Shown here: piece after piece, positions 6,729-7,426 of the stretch
How positions within the stretch are numbered: position 1 is the first letter of the stretch
Layout of the letters: the number at the start of each line of letters is the position of its first letter
Assembly: GCA_045402695.1 (NCBI GenBank)
Contig: JAWPNA010000086.1
Coordinates: 1-7,426, forward strand
Length of the DNA: 7,426 bases
Direction of reading: 5' to 3'
DNA from: JAWPNA01 sp045402695
GTDB lineage: Bacteria; Acidobacteriota; Polarisedimenticolia; JACPZX01; DASXTC01
Position numbers and translations under genes: made by a program
Notes under the pieces: generated by a model
The model's database searches: none
Seen by the model: only the letters and a program-made list of their open reading frames with translations
Told to the model about the DNA's origin: nothing

Positions 6729-6866
6729 AACCTGACCGACTGTTGGTCCGCTCATCTTGTCTGGAGCCGGTCGAGCCGTCTGAGTATGGACAGGGATACT
6801 GACCAGGAGGGAGATGCGGCGATCGTCGGTTTCGAATGCCGGTGGCACGGCCGTCGGTGAGCCTCA
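6693..6866 (-). pseudogene. Remnant of an AlbA_2/RecG-like ATP-binding protein with internal deletion and frameshift
   Basis: Two conserved segments of this accessory family (putative DNA-binding, annotated as AlbA_2 or RecG-like helicase) survive in different frames. RLTDGRATGI (6864-6835) matches the family's LTEGRxTGIP motif. FETDDRRISLLVSIPVH (6836-6786), just after PPA, matches the FETDEDRSYFLVxLPVH strand pair. In intact proteins about 10-15 residues ending in G-S-P separate the two. Here the same bases, 6835-6845, encode the end of one motif and the beginning of the next, so the piece between them is gone and the frame has shifted. The tandem VTPQ linker follows in the second frame, and the expected C-terminal winged helix is absent. 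Sequence before RLTDG (LGPGQAQGV) is hardly recognisable. Family knowledge is from memory; the frame conflict is seen directly. The 100 bases from 6867 to 6966 hold nothing I recognise. Confidence 0.65.
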
Positions 6867-6966
6867 CTCCCTGGGCTTGCCCTGGACCAAGCCATCGAGT
6901 ATTGATCGGAAGTGACATCACCGGTCCTCAGTACTCTGGATCAACGCCATGTGATCATCCGTCGGC

Positions 6967-7077
6967 TCAAAGGGCCTCCGTAACCTCGCTGAGGATCGCG
7001 AGGTAGCGGTCGTACGAGAAGACACGATTGCGCTTCTTGCCGGTGAGCTCCCGGCCGATGCCGAGTTCGGCGATCAG
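6967..7077 (-). pseudogene. C-terminal remnant of a Fic-family protein
   Basis: The last 36 residues before the TGA at 6969-6967 include LIAELGIGRELTGKKRNRVF and SYDRYLAILSEVTEAL. This is the typical C-terminal end of Fic (AMPylation-type) proteins, whose winged helix ends ...LGILREVTGRKRNRVFxYxxYLxILSEGTEPL. The part upstream in the same open frame, to about 7248, is Arg/Ala/Gly rich and does not resemble a Fic core; no HxFxxGNGR catalytic motif occurs in any minus frame up to the window edge. So most of the gene is missing, probably by deletion close to 7077. Positions 7078-7210 between this piece and the GNAT-like gene hold no ORF I can support. The tail match is strong, while the reading as a relic rather than a tiny functional protein is inference. 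Confidence 0.7.
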
Positions 7078-7210
7078 CGACCCCGCCGACCCCTGCGCAC
7101 CGCTCCGGTGGCCGGGTGCGAGATAGAATTTCCTACACTTCGAAGGCGCGGCCGTGCGCCGTTTCCTGATGGACGAAGCCGCCCCGCCGGCGGCCCGGTA
7201 GCCCTCCGGC

Positions 7211-7426
7211 TCAGAGGCTCTTTTCCAGGTACGGTTTATCGTACTCATCCTGCCTGAGGACGAAACCGTGTCCCTTGTAGAACTCGATGAGATCGATGAC
7301 CTCCTCGCGACTCCCCTTGTCGGACCGTCGTTCGCCGAGTCTCGAGGCGAAGGCCACGCGACAGAGATTCACCTGGGGATAGCCTGCCGCCAGCCTACTG
7401 AGCAACGCGCGGAGGAAGGCGCCGCC
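7211..7426 (-). CDS. Probable GNAT-type acetyltransferase, C-terminal part (runs off the window)
   Basis: The minus frame is open from the window edge to the TGA at 7213-7211 and gives 71 residues. They begin GGAFLRALLSRLAAGYP, continue to VIDLIEFYKGHGFVLRQDEY, and close DKPYLEKSL. The amphipathic helix with GxAFLRALLxRL near the beginning, the later (I/L)xFYKxHGF and the short final strand PYLEKSL recall the last helix-strand pair of GNAT N-acetyltransferases, which use acetyl-CoA. The pattern is short and no substrate can be inferred. The charged stretch GERRSDKGSREE between the two parts is longer than usual and may be an insertion loop. TTG 7405 and ATG codons inside are not credible starts, because the helix motif extends to the edge. 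Unlike its downstream neighbours it shows no frame damage in the visible part, so it may be an intact gene. Confidence 0.5.
   Translation of the reverse strand, partial: GGAFLRALLSRLAAGYPQVNLCRVAFASRLGERRSDKGSREEVIDLIEFYKGHGFVLRQDEYDKPYLEKSL

Noticed and set aside
6387..6860. Plus-strand open frames of 81 and 62 residues
   Set aside because: They lie opposite the antitoxin-like ORF and the AlbA_2-like remnant, lack good ribosome binding sites and have no recognisable domain.
2..7426. CRISPR array, tRNA or rRNA genes, insertion sequence ends
   Set aside because: No regularly spaced repeats beyond the three 12-mers, no cloverleaf or rRNA-like sequence, and no transposase-like frame were seen.

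Overview
The window is a GC-rich bacterial chromosomal segment with two parts. Positions 2-6365 are a tight plus-strand run of five housekeeping or envelope genes: atpD (5' end outside the window), atpC, an ALG5/DPM1-like family 2 glycosyltransferase, rfaE2 and mfd. Junctions are a 4-base overlap, a 22-base gap, an overlap of 11 or 14 bases depending on the start chosen, and a 9-base gap. No terminator or promoter is visible between them, so cotranscription is likely. The separate heptose-1-phosphate adenylyltransferase (rfaE2 not fused to the kinase) and the polyprenyl-phosphate-sugar type glycosyltransferase point to a Gram-negative, LPS-type envelope. High GC and this gene mix would suit an Acidobacteriota-like or other soil or sediment lineage, but the sequence alone does not fix the phylum.

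Positions 6366-7426 differ. All recognisable coding matter lies on the minus strand, convergent to mfd, and most of it is broken. From right to left there is the C-terminal end of a possible GNAT acetyltransferase (open to the window edge), about 36 C-terminal residues of a Fic-family protein, and a remnant of an AlbA_2/RecG-like ATP-binding protein whose two conserved motifs now sit in different frames with an internal deletion between them. Last comes a short intact ORF of 57 residues that looks like a type II antitoxin, with a good Shine-Dalgarno sequence but no room for a toxin gene before mfd. The 130 bases upstream of this ORF hold a 9-bp direct repeat, a 9-bp perfect inverted repeat and three tandem 12-mers encoding Val-Thr-Pro-Gln. 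Local base composition drops here: I count 50% GC in 6901-6960 against 65% in 5281-5340 inside mfd.

The genes of the first block act in separate processes: ATP synthesis (F1 beta and epsilon), lipid-linked sugar and ADP-heptose supply for the envelope, and transcription-coupled repair. The second block reads as an accessory-gene graveyard of defence or toxin-antitoxin type families, in which the antitoxin-like ORF and its upstream repeats may still work. I see no convincing new complete system. The most informative items are the deletion scar in the AlbA_2-like remnant and the orphan antitoxin with its candidate operator.
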